NCBI GenBank assembly: GCA_019454045.1
Contig: SKCR01041701.1
Coordinates: 1 to 64,000, forward strand
Reading direction: 5' to 3'
DNA: 64,000 nt
DNA from: Zanthoxylum bungeanum
Lineage: Eukaryota; Streptophyta; Magnoliopsida; Sapindales; Rutaceae
In this document: piece by piece, positions 36,369 through 49,378 of the stretch
Layout of the letters: each line of letters begins with the position of its first letter
How positions within the stretch are numbered: the stretch's first letter is position 1
Notes under the pieces: generated by a model
Told to the model about the DNA's origin: nothing
Databases searched by the model: none
The model's input: only the letters and a program-made list of their open reading frames with translations
Program-made: the position numbers and the translations under genes

Positions 36369-37186
36369 TATGGGTGAGCAAAACCTGTTTCGGTTCCGGT
36401 TCCACATGGAATCGAAACCAACCCAAAAAAAATTGGTTCCTAACTAAGTGGAACCAAAACCTACCCAATTAAATAGGGTACCCTATTAATCGGTTCCAAT
36501 TTGGTTCCGTGTGGAACCGGAACCTACCCAATTAAATATGGTACCTTATTAATCGGTTCCAATTCAGTTCCGCGTGGAACCGAAACCTACCCAATTAAAT
36601 AGGGTAACCTATTAATCGGTTCTAATTTGGTTCCGGTCCGGTTATGATTTACCCTATTTATTTTTTATTGTCAAACTTTGAAAATATAATTATTTCTCAC
36701 ACTTGAATATTACATAATATTATTGACAACTATCCATACAAAAATAAAACAATAAATAAAACTGCATATTATATAATATTTTTGACTCAATACATAATAT
36801 TCTTATAGGAAGTGTCTGGGTTTAAATTAGATTTTAATTGGGTAAGAAATTGGGTTTTAAAACTGGTTATGAAATTGGGTTTAAATTGGGCTTTAATTTG
36901 AGTTATGAAATTGGGTTTAAATTGTGTGTTAATTTGGTTCCGAAATTGATTCTAAATTCGGTTCCCAAAATAGGTTCTGGTTCCGGTTCCGAAAATCGGT
37001 TCCCAAAATAGGTTTGGTTCTGGTTCAAAAATTCGATTCCGGTTCCGACCATTTTTGGAATCAGAACCGGACCGGTTAAAATCGGTTCCTTCAATTTGGC
37101 ACCGGAACCGATTCCGGTTCCAAACCTGAAAAATCAGTCCGGTTCCAACCGATTCCGGATAGAACCGAAACCGGTGCTCAACCCTA
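36369..37186. mobile_element. hAT-type miniature element, 818 bp, with perfect 8-bp target duplication
   Basis: Ends TATGGGTGAGCA and TGCTCAACCCTA are inverted repeats matching at 10 of 12 positions. They are flanked by the identical 8-bp sequence GTACACAG (36361-36368 and 37187-37194), as expected for hAT transposition. The interior is rich in GGTTCCGGTTCC words and their complements and codes for no transposase, so the element is non-autonomous. Open frames at 36903-37218 (minus) are low-complexity products of these words. Confidence 0.9.
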
Positions 37187-37248
37187 GTACACAGGGGCCT
37201 ATTTTTGACGTGGGTCACGCTATTCAGCTACTTTCAACAACCAAATTA

Positions 37249-39272
37249 TGTTGGACAATTATGGCCCATAGCATCACTATTTGTACAGATCATGGTATTG
37301 TTGTACAAATTAACTATGTGACAAAGGAAATTGCCCTTTTATCATTTGTAATTAGATTACCAAGATGTATAAATGATAGAAGGTCCATATGATTAGTTCC
37401 GGATTGAGATGATATGAGACAATATCAATCCACGAAAGTTTAATCATTAAATATCCCTAGTCGTAGTATTATCGAGATTGGACATCGATAATGCGGAATA
37501 GACTAGTATTACACTTGTGCGCGTTGTCGGAGCATAACGGCATAGTTCTCATATATTTGGGTATAAGATACTCATGCAAGTGTAATAGGAGGTTATGTTT
37601 ACCGATGGTACAGAAACAGCTTCGCTCTAGATAGACCCCTCGGAATTCCATTGGTAGTATGACTATGTGTCTATGGAAGTCCGAATCAGGGTAGGTGTAT
37701 TTGGTCTTAACCTGAGACTTGCACCGCTAATACTTGCGACAATCAATATACTTTGGTTTTGGTCGTCCAGGGCTTTAACAAGTTCTTTGTACGCCTCTTC
37801 TGGGTATATTGAGAATCGTAGTGTATTGGGTGTGATGTCAAGACGGAAGTATCACTCCAGTTATAGTGGAGATGATGATCACGTAGGATACGGAACTGGT
37901 GCTCTTATGTACTGCAGTCATCGGGATAATATGACTAGGTCATGATTATCCGATTATAGAGACTAGTTACCAGAGATCCGATATGTGCTTCGTACGGGGC
38001 AGACAAACTTCCAGCCCCAGGCCTATCATGTGACATCTGATGCTGTATCGAAATACGCAATACTACGTATACTACGCCTGATATAGATCACATATTCCAG
38101 TAAGAATATTTCTGGAGAATTGGGTAGGCACGATGCTTTGCTAGAAGCCAACCATATCTTGTAAATCGGTAAAAGCGTAGTACTAGGTACGTACGTATTC
38201 AGATAGTCCGACGACCGGATTTACTGCCAACATATCCGGGGATCTCATGGGTCGCTTCCCGAAGATTCACCGATGACGTATGACTCGCACTTTATTAATC
38301 TGAGATTAATTAGTAGAGAGAGAAAATTAATCTGGGATTAATTGCGGAGATATTTTATCTGGGATAAAATATTATTTAAAGAGAGAGAACGATTAATTTG
38401 GAATTAATCGATAAAATAATATATTCGATATATTATACGAAATTGGATTTCAACGCGGAATTGAAATTAGATTTTTATTCGGGCGAACGAGTTAATTTAG
38501 AATTAATTCACTAGCGATGTGAATAGTAATTTTGCTAGGCAAATTTATTTAATTGAATTTGATTTAATTATGTCGCAACGGAAAATTCGTTAATTCGGAA
38601 TTAGCGAACCCGAGCGCGGGAGTGTTTGCGGGCGCACTCGCATTTCGAATTTAAGTGCGGCCCACAAGTCACATCAAGCGTCAAATCACTAGTTAATCGA
38701 TTGATGTGATGTCTAGTCACTTTGAGTGATGTGACAACTTGTCACTTGTGATTGATGGTGGTAGTTGGATGGCTTTAATGCCTTTGACTTTTGGAAATTT
38801 GAAGATGTTTTTGGTATTTGATTTTTGGAAAATCAAAACAATATACACAACACAAATTCTCTCTCTCTCTCTTTATCACACACACGGTTTGGAACCAATT
38901 TTTTCCTCCTCTCCCTCTCTCGGCTTTGAAGCCATTTTCTTCTCCATTTCTTGGCAAGTCCGAAAATAACAAGAAGAAAGAAGGAAGATTTGTGGCAAAT
39001 CTTTCCATTGCTAGCACAAAAAGGGTCATCCAAGGTGATAGGGAAATCAACTTGTGAGCATGGAATCTCCATTTGCAAAGCTTGGAGCTTGGAGAATCCA
39101 TGGAGGTGTTGACCGAATTTGGAGGACAACAAGGAGCAAAAACTGTGAGCTTCAAGGGAGCAAAAAGTTTTGTGTTCATCGCATCGCATAACCGATCAAT
39201 GTAAGTATGATTCCGCCATGCTTCTTTGTTGTATTCACACATGATTTCTTGCTTGAAATTGATCTTGGGACT
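37249..39272 (+). repeat. Copia LTR D, last about 20 bp missing
   Basis: Plus-strand LTR of the A/B/C family starting TGTTGGACAATTATGG. It is complete except that it stops at CTTGGGAC, before the expected CCAACA end, where gypsy LTR sequence begins. No internal region follows, so it is a solo or deleted element. It holds the sense LTR ORF (about 37667-37945) and the hairpin array (about 38310-38610). Confidence 0.85.
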
Positions 39273-40684
39273 AACTAGAACTGGGGGTGCGGATATATGC
39301 TACCCTCCAAGCTCTGAAACTAGGGTATAGTGTCCACTCACTGTGTTCAGAATCTGGCTGGAGTTATACCGCTTCGTCGAATGAGATTGCAACTCCTGCA
39401 ATGGTCTATAGGTGATAACTTGATTAGACTAAAAACTATGAGATAAGTTTTAGAACTAGGCAAAACTACTAAATTCAAGTACGTGATATCGTAACTTGGT
39501 ATATTATATTTGTACTAAGATGTAATGTGTGCATACGAACTGATACGAGACCTTAAGGGTGGTCTCTAACACGCTAAGGTGGTACTGAGGTGGTTTCAAA
39601 CTGATTCTGGAAAATTCTGTGCCACACGTCGCGACGCGCAACGTCCAGAAGCGTGCCATCATTTTCTTCTTGCGCATCGCGACGTAAAGCTCTTCAGCGT
39701 CGCGATGCGATATAGTTTTCCAGGATTCTATTTTGCTTCTCTAAGTTCATCCAATGTACAAAACATCTAATTACACTTCATACTAACACTTACATACTAA
39801 AAACCAATACACAATTCATCATATTACACTCAATTTAGCATACACTAAACCACCAACTCATCAACAATTCAACTTTTAATCTATAATATACACTTCCCAA
39901 AGTTATATCCAAAGCTCCACAAGTTGGGATTTATCAACATTCCTATTGTCTTAATGCCAAAAATCATACTATCATCATCACAACCAAGCTCTCAACATAA
40001 AACAAATATTAACTCTTTAAACCTTAAAATTTCACAATTTGGGTCATGGATTCCTTACCTTTTTCTCTTGAATTTCTTCATCCCTCAAGGATGCCAGGCT
40101 AAACTTGTTTCACATTCCTTCCTATCCTTCTTCTTTATTCTTCTTCCTTTCTTCTTCTCTTATTTTTCTTTCTCTTTTCTTTCTCCTCTTCTCCTCTTCC
40201 TCCATTCACGTTTTCTTCTTCTTCTTTTATTTCAATTTTTGGTATTTGTGAATAGTGTCTTCCTTAAATACTTGTTCATTTAAAAAAAAAGAAAAATGTA
40301 GAATTTTCAAGAAACTAGTTGAAATTACTAGAATGCATTCGGGTACTATTCATCAATAATTTTGATCTATATTTTTGACTCACATCTGGTCAAAATTTGG
40401 AAAAATATTAAACGAGAACATTGTCGATCTCGATCTCAGCTTTCCGATGATATAAAATTCATCAAAATCGGAGTTCGTATGAGAAAGTTATGGACCAAAT
40501 ACCATGGCTGTCCAAAATGGAATATCGTAGAATTTCGCATGGAAGTTTCGAAGAATTTACTGTTTATCCATAAAGTCGTTCTAAGAATGTAGGTATGTTC
40601 GGACATAATTTTATGTTACGTAACTCTCATCATGTGATGTAACCGTACTACAGACAACAGTAGTAGAGACCACCGGTCGTTACA
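39273..40684 (-). repeat. 3' LTR of gypsy element E2, truncated and internally deleted
   Basis: Minus-strand LTR starting at 40684 (plus GGTCGTTACA) next to a purine tract. It matches 55760-57499 but loses about 330 bp near 39320 (the sequence jumps from AGGGTATAG to TGTCCACTCAC) and all of the terminal part beyond 39273. The deletion removed several of the TACGTA hairpin units. Confidence 0.8.
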
Positions 40685-41326
40685 AATTATCCCCCCCTTA
40701 AATATGATTCGTCCTCGAATCCTCTTTAAGCTTGGGATCTTATCTTAGATCACAAGATTTATAGGATCCTTATAAATTACAGACTTAGACTGACTACAAA
40801 CCCATCTTCTTTTATCCACTGTATCATTTCTCAATGATTTCCGAGTGCTACCAATATGCCACAAGATAATGTGACGATCATACTGAACCTAGAATGTCAT
40901 GGCTTCGAAGTTATAATTAGAGTTGTACACCAACTTGTTGGTGTGAACTTCTTACTTTACAATAACTATTCTGTATTAACGGGGCTTTTTTTTTACTTAA
41001 CAATGAAGGTCTTTGCCTAGCTAATCACTCTCACTTGACTAGTAAACATATGAGATTCTTTGTCATTCTTAATATCTAACTTATGCCTCAAACCTTCAGT
41101 CATACTTGGGTAAACTGCTTCAGAGTTCGTGGCTTCGATAATTATTCCTTGAATACTTTACTGAGAGGTGTTACCTTGTTCTCGTTTTCTAAGACTTTTA
41201 TTGAGTATTCTTGACTACTTCTTTTCTGGACCTCTAGTGATGCTCATCATTCTTTATCTTCAAGGAATTCTCTTCATCTAGATCTTTAATTATACTTAGT
41301 AATTATTAGACTCGATTGGGTTTTTC
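40685..41326 (-). mobile_element. E2 internal region, 3' part, with polypurine tract
   Basis: Minus-strand internal DNA of gypsy element E2. The plus run CCCCCCCC at about 40692-40699 is, on the transcript strand, the purine tract AAGGGGGGGGATAATT directly before the LTR start TGTAACG. No coding sequence is recognised. It is cut at 41326 by copia element C. Confidence 0.75.
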
Positions 41327-43239
41327 TGTTGGACAATTATGACCCATAGCGTCACTATTTGTAAAAGACATTGTGGTTTTTGTACAAATTAACTATGTGA
41401 CAATGGAAATTGCATTTTATCATTTTGTAATTTGATTACTTAAATATATAAATGATAAAAGTCCTTATGATTAGTTCAGATTATTAGATATGAGACAATA
41501 TCAATCCATAAAGGTTTAATCATTAAATATCCATAGTCTTAGTATTATCGAGACTGGACATCGATAATGCGGAATAGGCTAGTATTACACTTGTGCGCGT
41601 TATGGAAGCTTAACGGCATAGTTCTCATATATTTAAGTATTGGATACTTATGCAAGTGTGATAGGAGGTTGTGTTTACCGATGGTACGGAAACAGCTTCG
41701 CTCTGGATAGACCCCGCATAATCTCATTGGTAGTATGACTTTGTGTCTATGGGAATCCGCATCAGGGTAGGTGTATTTGGTCTTAACCTGAGACTTGTAT
41801 CGCTAGTACTTGCGAAAATCAATACGCTTTGGTTTTTGTCTTCCAGGACTTTAACAGGTTCTGTGTACGCCTCTTCTAGGTTTATTGAGAATCTTAGTGT
41901 ATTGGGTGTGATGTGAAGATGGAAATATCACTTCAGTCATATGGAGATGATGATCACGCAGCGATACAGAACTGGTACTCTAATTGGTTGCAACCATCGG
42001 GATAATATGACAAGGTCATGATTATCCGATTAAAGAGACTAGTTTCTTGTGATCCGATATATACTTCGTACGTGGCAGACACTATTCCAGCCCCAGGCCT
42101 TGCATGTGACCATCCGATACTGGATCGTAATACGTAATACTACGTATACTACGCCTAACATAGATTATATATTCCTTTAAGAATATTTCTGGAGAATTGG
42201 GTAGGCACAGTGCTTTGCTGGAAGCCAACCATGTCTCATAAATTGGTAAAAACGTGGTACGAGGTACGCACGTGTTCGGATAGTCCGATGACCTGATTTA
42301 CTGCCAACATATCCAGAGATCTCATGGGTCGCTTCCCGAAGATTCACCGATGACGTATGATTCGAACATAATTAATCTAGGATTAATTACGGAGAGATTT
42401 TATCTAGGATAAAATACTATTTGAAGAGAGAGAACGATTAATTTAGAATTAATCGATAAAATAATATATTCGATATATTAAATGACATTAGATTTCATAA
42501 CGGAATTAAAATTAGATTTTAATTCGGGTGAACGAGTTAATTTAGAATTAATTCGCTAGCGATGTGAATAGTAATTTTACTATGCATAATTATTTAATTA
42601 AATTTGATTTAATTGCGTCGCAACGGAAAATTCGTTAATTTGAAATTAACGAACCCGAGCCCGGAATATGTTTGCGGGCCCACTCGGATTTTGAATTAAG
42701 TGGGTCCCACAAGTCACATCAACTTGTCACTTTGCCTAACTTTTTGTTGATGGGTTTAGGTGAGTTGTTGAAGACTTGTAAAATACTCTAAGTTGATGGA
42801 ATGAAAGACGACTACCTAATATTAGATATTTGGTATATCATTATTTTTTTGGTTTTTGAAATCAATTACACAAGTCTTTCACTTCATCTCTCCCTCTCTC
42901 ATTCACACAAATCACACTCTCTCCCTCTCCCATTTGGCTTGGCCGAAACACACAAAAGAGAAGAAGAAAAATTGTGGCAATTTTTCTAAGTGCTAGCACA
43001 TCAAAGAAATCATATCAAGGTGTTAGGGAAACCTATCCTTGAGCTTGGAATCAACAATAAAGCTTGGAGCTTGGATTTCAATTTAAAGGAGGAGCTTGGC
43101 CGAAACTTCAAGGAAGCAATTTTTGGTGTTCAATGCATCCAACATCCGTTCTTTGTAAGTATGATTCCGCCATATTTCTTATTGTATTCACATGAATTCA
43201 TTGCTTAAATTGATCTTGGGACATCTTAGAAACCCAACA
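41327..43239 (+). repeat. 5' LTR of copia element C
   Basis: About 1913 bp, TGTTGG...CCCAACA. It belongs to a subfamily distinct from A and B (shorter, with several family-specific changes). The hairpin array is at about 42370-42653, most loops reading TAG instead of TGG while the stems persist. The sense LTR ORF is interrupted in this copy. Confidence 0.93.
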
Positions 43240-43240
43240 A

Positions 43241-43252
43241 TGGTATCAGAGC
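43241..43252 (+). other. Primer binding site (initiator tRNA-Met) of element C
   Basis: TGGTATCAGAGC one base after the LTR end, complementary to the 3' end of plant initiator methionine tRNA, the usual copia primer. Confidence 0.95.
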
Positions 43253-45433
43253 CTATTTGAGCATGAAATTTGATTATGGTTTATAAACTAAAATTTGGGT
43301 ATTTTTGATTTGACCATGTTTTAATCAAATTGTTTGTTTGAGTATGCTTGAATGTTGATAACTTGGAGTTATGCATGATCAATTTGAAGAAAAAATTAAT
43401 TGGATTAATTTTCCCCATTTTTGTGCCTTGGCCGAATGTATATGTTCCCTAAAGTCATGGTATTTTTTTTATTTTTTGATCATTGGATGAGTTTGAAAGA
43501 CATGGATATATTGATTTGAGTTTCAATCGGATTGAAATCGGAATCGGATATTAAATCCCTACAATGCCGTGAGCTTCAAAATGCAAATGAGATGATTTTT
43601 TGTTTCAATAATGTTGGACATGTATTGATGATGAATAAGCATGATTAATTGATTAAATTGATATTTTGGAAATGTTAATTTAGATAATTAATTAATGTAA
43701 TACACTTTAATTATCATTATGAAATTTGGAATTTAGAATTTGATTAATTGGGCTTAATTTAGAATTGGGCTTACAATGTTGTATTTGGGCCTAATGGGCT
43801 TGGTTGGGCTAAGTTGGTTTAGGTCAATTGGATTGGATCCAAATTGGGCCTAAACCATTCCATTAAGTCCAAATATAACAAATGGGCCTTTTATGTTTAA
43901 TTGGGCCTAATGGGCCGAAATTGGTTTCTTGGCAAATAGGGTGATTCCTTAATTGGGCTTTGGTATTTGGGTTTGACCCATATTGACCAAAGTCCATGCC
44001 TTAAGAAATTAATTGAAAGCCCATTGGACTTTAATTAAATGACATTGGATGTTAATTGGGCTTTGAGACCCATTTAGATTAGATTTGGAATCTAAGTCGT
44101 AAATGCGCATTTAAAAGTGTAATTATTTAATTTGGAATTAAATATAGAATTAGTATTGAATACAAATTAAATTAGATTTAAATTGTAGTTCGATATAATT
44201 CAAGAATTCGTACTTTGAGTACTTATTCTTAAACGAGTTGGACTCGCGCAAATCAAATCGTTGTTTGAACATTGGATGATCACTTTATTCAAAGATTAAT
44301 TAATTGGATTAGATGATTGAATAACATGCTTTGTGTGAATACATGGATGTGTTGAATGAATAATGTATATCAGATGGATATTAGAAGGGAAAGGGCAATT
44401 TTGGAAATTATTGTAAATTTAGAATTTATTAAATTGGACCTGCTTGTCCAGCCTTATCTCTCGATTCTTTGTAATTCTCTTCTCACCTAATTCCCCTCAA
44501 TGTTAATGAGGTTTCTTTAATTGTATTATGTAATTGGGTAGAAGTTAGAATAGTGCTAGCCGGGAGAGGAAAGGGAGTGATTTGTTCTAGGAACAATCTG
44601 TGAGATATCCATCCGCATATCATTATTAATTTATTACCGCGCCTTATTATGCTTTTAGAATGCATGCTTAAGGGTGTATGATGAGACCTAACAAAGATAA
44701 TAAATTGGTTGCCAATTTACGCGAAAAACCCTCAATAAATATTAAGCGTTTTCCTTCCATTGAGTGATTCATTCTCAAGATCCAAGATTGGCACTGGTTT
44801 GTTGGCCAAAGTCAAGACCTTTGTACATCGCGGATGTGTTTGAATCATGAAGGCTTTGTTCCATATCGTATGTCTTGTCCAAGTTGTGATTTGTTGGCCA
44901 AGTCAAGATCACTTCTTGTCCATCGACATCGATTACGAAGCTTTCCAAAGTCAATGGGTTCCGCTTAACTGGAATCATTAAGCTTGTTGTGCCAAAGCCA
45001 AGGCTTAGTTGATTCAGAGGAAATAGGTTAGGAAAATATATTGTATATATATATATATTGTATATATGTTTCGGACTTGGAGGTCCACCTACCGGATCTA
45101 GGAATTGGATGAGATCCAATTGATCTTAGAGATCTACCTAGTTAAATATCATACAGCTTGTTGGCCAAAGTCAAGGTTGTGTGTATTTTTAACGGGATCC
45201 TAGCCCACTAGGAAACTAGGTTTCCCGAGTACTCAATAGAGGGTTAGAGGCTCGCCGAAAAATAGTGGGAGGCTAGTATTGAATTTGCAATTTTGTTCAA
45301 ATACTTAGCTTTACGCGCTTTCAAATTATTTCGTCAATTAATTTATTAGTTGACTAATAATTTATTATTTTTTTGTAACAGTTAGACTGTACCCATACAT
45401 CGTTAATTGAATAGTTGGACTATTGCAATTAAG
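43253..45433 (+). other. Untranslated leader of element C (about 2.2 kb)
   Basis: No coding sequence precedes gag for about 2.2 kb, which is long for a copia leader. It contains three copies of a TTGTTGGCCAAAGTCAAG-like word (about 44799, 44891 and 45160), a TA repeat near 45043-45066 and many TGGGCCTAAT words. The same blocks occur in A and B, so the leader is a family trait. Confidence 0.75.
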
Positions 45434-46290
45434 ATGACAGAAAATTTAAGCATTAGGGATATTGTCATGGGCGATAATGTCTTAATGGCACAAACTTTCA
45501 AGACTGGGATATGAATCTCAGGATTGTCCTGGGATCCGAGAAGTTGCTCTACACTATAGAGAGACCTCTTGGGCCTAAGCCCCGACCTGATCAGTTGCTT
45601 GAGCTAGAGCTTTGGAAGACTCATAGCGATGACAACTCGACTGCTCAATCGGTAATGCTTGCTGCTATGACTCCGCAATTTCGTCGTCAAAACAAGGGAT
45701 TGGATCCCTATGAGATGATGGCGAAGTTGCATGATCTTCACCGATCTAATCTTAGATCGCAAAGATATGAGTTGCAGAAGAAGCTCTTCCGCGCTCGCAT
45801 GTCAGAGGGTACGTCTGTTGAGTACCATGTGTCACAGATGATTGCTGACATTGAGCAGGTGGGACAGATGGGCAATATCTTCAAGGCTGAGATTTCAGTA
45901 GATTTGATCTTACAGTCTCTCCCCGACACTTGGAGTGGGTTCATCATGAACTACAATATGTTGAACCAAGACCAAACTCTTGGAGAGTTGATGTCCACAC
46001 TGCGTGAAGCAAAAAAAGAGCTCCTAAAGGGCAAGAAGCGCGAGGCGCACTTCGCTTCAACATCTCAGACTCCGAGGGCTTGGCCCAATGCGACTGGAGG
46101 TGTAAAGAAGAAGAAGAAAAGAAGAAAGGCAAGGCCAAATCGTCAAAACCTTTGGGAAGGGCAAGGACAAATCCCAAGTGTTGCTATAGTGCGGTAAGCG
46201 GGGTCACTGGAAGCGTGACTGCCGCGAGTACAAGGCACACATGAAGGAAATCAAAGCGGGCAAGCACCGGCTTCATGTATGTTTTTTATA
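45434..46290 (+). pseudogene. Copia gag of element C (frameshifted)
   Basis: Gag nucleocapsid precursor. The frame starts at ATG 45434 (MTENLSIRDIVMG), shifts near 45500-45510, and then stays open from 45511 to 46197 (228 codons) through a UBN2-type gag domain (KLHDLHRSN, EYHVSQM, VDLILQSLPDTW). A lysine-rich stretch follows, then a CCHC zinc knuckle near 46179-46230 (CGKRGHWKRDC) that is out of frame because of a small indel between its first two cysteines. Without repair of these breaks it gives no complete nucleocapsid. Confidence 0.85.
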
Positions 46291-46560
46291 GAAATAAACA
46301 TGTCTACTACTAGTTTTAAAAATTGGATTTTTGATTCTGGTTGTGGTACTCATATATGTACTGATGTGCAGGATCTGTAGATTAGCAAGATACTGGCCTC
46401 ATGAGAGATTGACCTCCGCGTTGGAAATGGGACACGAGTCGCCGTTTTGGCCGTTGGCACTTTTGTTTTGGAACTGCCCTCGAGGCATGTACTTAAACTT
46501 ACAGACTGTTATTAAGTACCTAGTTTGACTAGGAATTTTATTTATGTATCTATGTTAGCC
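46291..46560 (+). pseudogene. Copia protease of element C (broken)
   Basis: Aspartic protease segment WIFDSGCGTHICTDVQDL, with catalytic D-S-G at 46333-46341. A TAG follows at 46378 and a frameshift moves the rest into other frames (for example LELPRGMYLN-like sequence near 46470). Not functional as it stands. Confidence 0.8.
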
Positions 46561-46724
46561 CAATGTGGGTATACTTTTGTATTTAGAACACTGGGGGTTT
46601 TATGTATAAAAATGATATGGAAATTTGCACTGCTGATGTAAATAATGGTTTTATATTTTGAATATAAATCAATCTCAAACATATAATGTAACAAACAAAA
46701 GGCTTAAAGTAAGTAACAAAGATG

Positions 46725-47520
46725 AAACTTACATGTGGCATTGTCGTCTAGGACACATAAACAAGACACGTTATCCACACTTTCGAAGAGTGGGTACTTG
46801 GACGGATTTGATCCAATTCATATGACGTCTGCGAATCTTGTTTATTAGGCAAGATGCCTAAATCACCTTTTAGCGGTAAAGGTGCACGTGCCACCGAACT
46901 GTTAGCCCTCGTTCATAGTGACGTATGTGGGCCCATGTCTAGCCAGGCTAGAGGTGGATATGAATACTTCGTAACCTTTACGGATGATGCATCGTTATGG
47001 TTATGTGTATCTTATGAGACACAAGTCGGAAACCTTTGAGAAATTCAAAGAGTTTCGACACGAAGTAGAAAAACAGACCGGAAAAAGTATTAAGACATTA
47101 CGGTCGGACCGTGGTGGCGAATACTTAAACAATGAGTTTCTTGATTACTTGAAAGAATATGGTATTCTTTCACAGTGGACTCCTCCCGGAACACCGCAAT
47201 TAAACGGTGTGTCCGAACGGAGAAACCAAACTTTGTTAGACATGGTAAGGTCTATGATGAGTCGCACAGAGCTACCTATTTCCTTATGGGGATATGCATT
47301 GAACAGTGCAATACTTATTTTGAATAAGGTTCCGTCAAAGTCTGTTCAACAGACTCCGTATGAAATATGGACAGGAAAGAAACTGGGTTTCTCATTCCTG
47401 AAGATTTGGGGTTGCTGGGCATACGTCAAACGTTTGGAAGGTACCAAACTAGAACCCAAATAGGATAAATGCCTATTTGTAGGATATCCTAGGGAAACCA
47501 AAGGATATTACTTCTATCAC
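46725..47520 (+). pseudogene. Copia integrase of element C (frameshifted)
   Basis: Integrase that would insert the cDNA. The N-terminal zinc-binding part is visible as MWHCRLGHINKT (from about 46734) and CESCLLGKM (from about 46828). The catalytic core has SDVCGPM and FTDDAS in one frame (46854-47039), then, after a frameshift near 46990, LRSDRGGEYLNNEF and NGVSERRNQ (46984-47463), giving the D, D and E residues. A stop at 47461 interrupts the C-terminal part. Confidence 0.88.
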
Positions 47521-47769
47521 CCACAAGAGAACAAAATATTTGTGCTCTACATGCGGTTTTCCTTGAGAAGGAATTCCTAAATGCAGTGATAAGTGGGAGG
47601 AAGTAGAACTCGATGAAAATCGGAGTGATACTATTCCTGGCACATAATCCTTAACGGTACATGAACAGTCCATCAGGGATGAGACTGTACCACAATCTTC
47701 GAATACACAAGAACCGCGTAGGTCGGAGAGAGTCAGAAAATAACCTGAGAGGTATGGGTTTCTGATCTC

Positions 47770-48840
47770 ACATCATGTGGAAATTAATCTTATTGAGGAT
47801 AACGAGCCGGCTACGTATGAGGAAGCGATACAAGGTATTGACTCCGGTTTATGGCAAGATGCCATGAATTCCGAAATGGATTCCATGTACACCAACAAAG
47901 TTTGGACACTGGTTGATGCACCAGAAGGCGAAAGCCTATTGGTTATAAATGGGTCTTCAAGAAGAAGACAGACATGGATGGCAACATACAAATGTACAAA
48001 GCTAGGCTTGAAGCGAAAGGGTATCGTCAACGACACGGTGTCGATTACAACGAAACTTTTTCACCCGTTGCCATGATTAAATCCATTCGGATAATTCTTG
48101 CTATTGCTGCATATTTCGATTACGAGATATGGCAGATGGATGTCAAAACCGCTTTCCTTAACGGAAACCTTTTGGAGGATGTTTATATGCAACAGCCTGA
48201 CTTTTTTGTCGTACCAAGACTTGCAAACAAGGTTTGTAAGTTAAATCGATCCATTTATGGATTGAAGCAAGCATCGCGTTCTTGGAACCAACGTTTTGAT
48301 GAGATCATAAAAGAATATGATTTCATTCAAAACGAGGATGATCCTTTTGTATATAAGAAGGTTAGTGGGAGTGCACTGACATTCATTGTCCTTTACGTTG
48401 ATGATGTATTGCTTATTGGCAATGACATTCCCATGTTAACGTCGGTGAAAGCTTGGCTTTCATTAAAATTCTTCATGAGGATCTGGGAGAAGCAACCTTT
48501 ATTCTGGGAAAAAAGATCTACCAGGATAGATCTAGAAAGCTGCTTGGACTCTCCCAGAGCATGTACATTGACAAAGTGTTGAAGAGATTCAACATGGATC
48601 AGTCCAAGAGGGGACTGTTTCCAGTGTCACATGACGTCACTCTATCTAAGGATATGTGTCCTAAAACTAAAGATGAGAGAGACAACATGAGTCGGATCCC
48701 GTTCGCCTCGGCAGTCGGATCGATCATGTATGCCATGATATGTACGCGACCTAATGTCTCGTATGCTTTGAGCATGTGTAGTCGCTATCAGGCCGATCTA
48801 GATGATGGTCACTGGATGTCGGTTAAAATATCCTAAAGTA
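47770..48840 (+). pseudogene. Copia reverse transcriptase of element C (frameshifted)
   Basis: Reverse transcriptase: the N-terminal part (LWQDAMNSEMDSM) in one frame from 47777, then after a shift near 47960 the frame 47974-48582 (202 codons) with YKARLEAKGY, QMDVKTAFLNG, SIYGLKQASRSWN and the active-site YVDD at 48394-48405. Another shift near 48470 moves the rest to 48453-48836 (FILGKKIYQDRS; ICTRPNVSYALS). Domain content is complete but split over three frames. Confidence 0.92.
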
Positions 48841-48879
48841 TCTTAGACAACTAAGGATGCTTTCTTAATCTATGGAGAT

Positions 48880-49362
48880 GGAGAACTTGAGGTAATTAGG
48901 TTTACCGATGCAAGTTTCCAAACCGATAAAAACGACTGCAATTCACAATCTGGGTACATATTTTGTTTGAATAACGGAGCAGTAAGCTGGAAATCGTCCA
49001 AGCAAGAGATTGTTGCCAATTCAACAACAGAAGCGGAGTACATTACTGCAGCTGAAGCAGTAAAAGAGGTAGTTTGGATCCGTAAATTCCTAATTGGATT
49101 AGGAGTAGTTCCGTTAGCAGCTGAGCCCGTTCAATTATATTGTGACAATAACGGGGCTATAACGCAGGCTAAGGAACCGCGGTCGCATCAACGATCCAAG
49201 CATGTTCTTCAACGTTTCCATCTGATTCGTGAGATCATACATCGTGGCGATGTGAAGATCGAGAAGGTCGCATCAGAGGACAACATTGCAGATCCGCTGA
49301 CGAAAGCTATTCCTCAGCAAAAGTTTGAGCGAGATGTATATAGTTTAGGTTCAGATGCCTGA
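48880..49362 (+). pseudogene. Copia RNase H of element C
   Basis: RNase H domain that degrades template RNA. The frame is open from 48967 to 49362 (131 codons) and continues upstream as RFTDASFQTDKND. Key acidic residues are visible: the D of FTDAS, the E of TTEAEYITAAEA and the D of YCDNNGA. ADPLTKAIPQQKFE then forms the end of pol. It is the least damaged pol domain of this element, but it lies downstream of the breaks in INT and RT. Confidence 0.9.
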
Positions 49363-49378
49363 GTGATTGGCTATAGGC

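Noticed and set aside
38775..39242. 155-codon and 118-codon minus-strand ORFs in the copia LTR D
   Set aside because: They are antisense in the LTR, not maintained in the other LTR copies, and have no recognisable domain. The 154-codon ORF at 12162-12626 was rejected for the same reason.
45738..46177. Minus-strand ORFs opposite copia gag
   Set aside because: They are shadows of the gag frame on the other strand.
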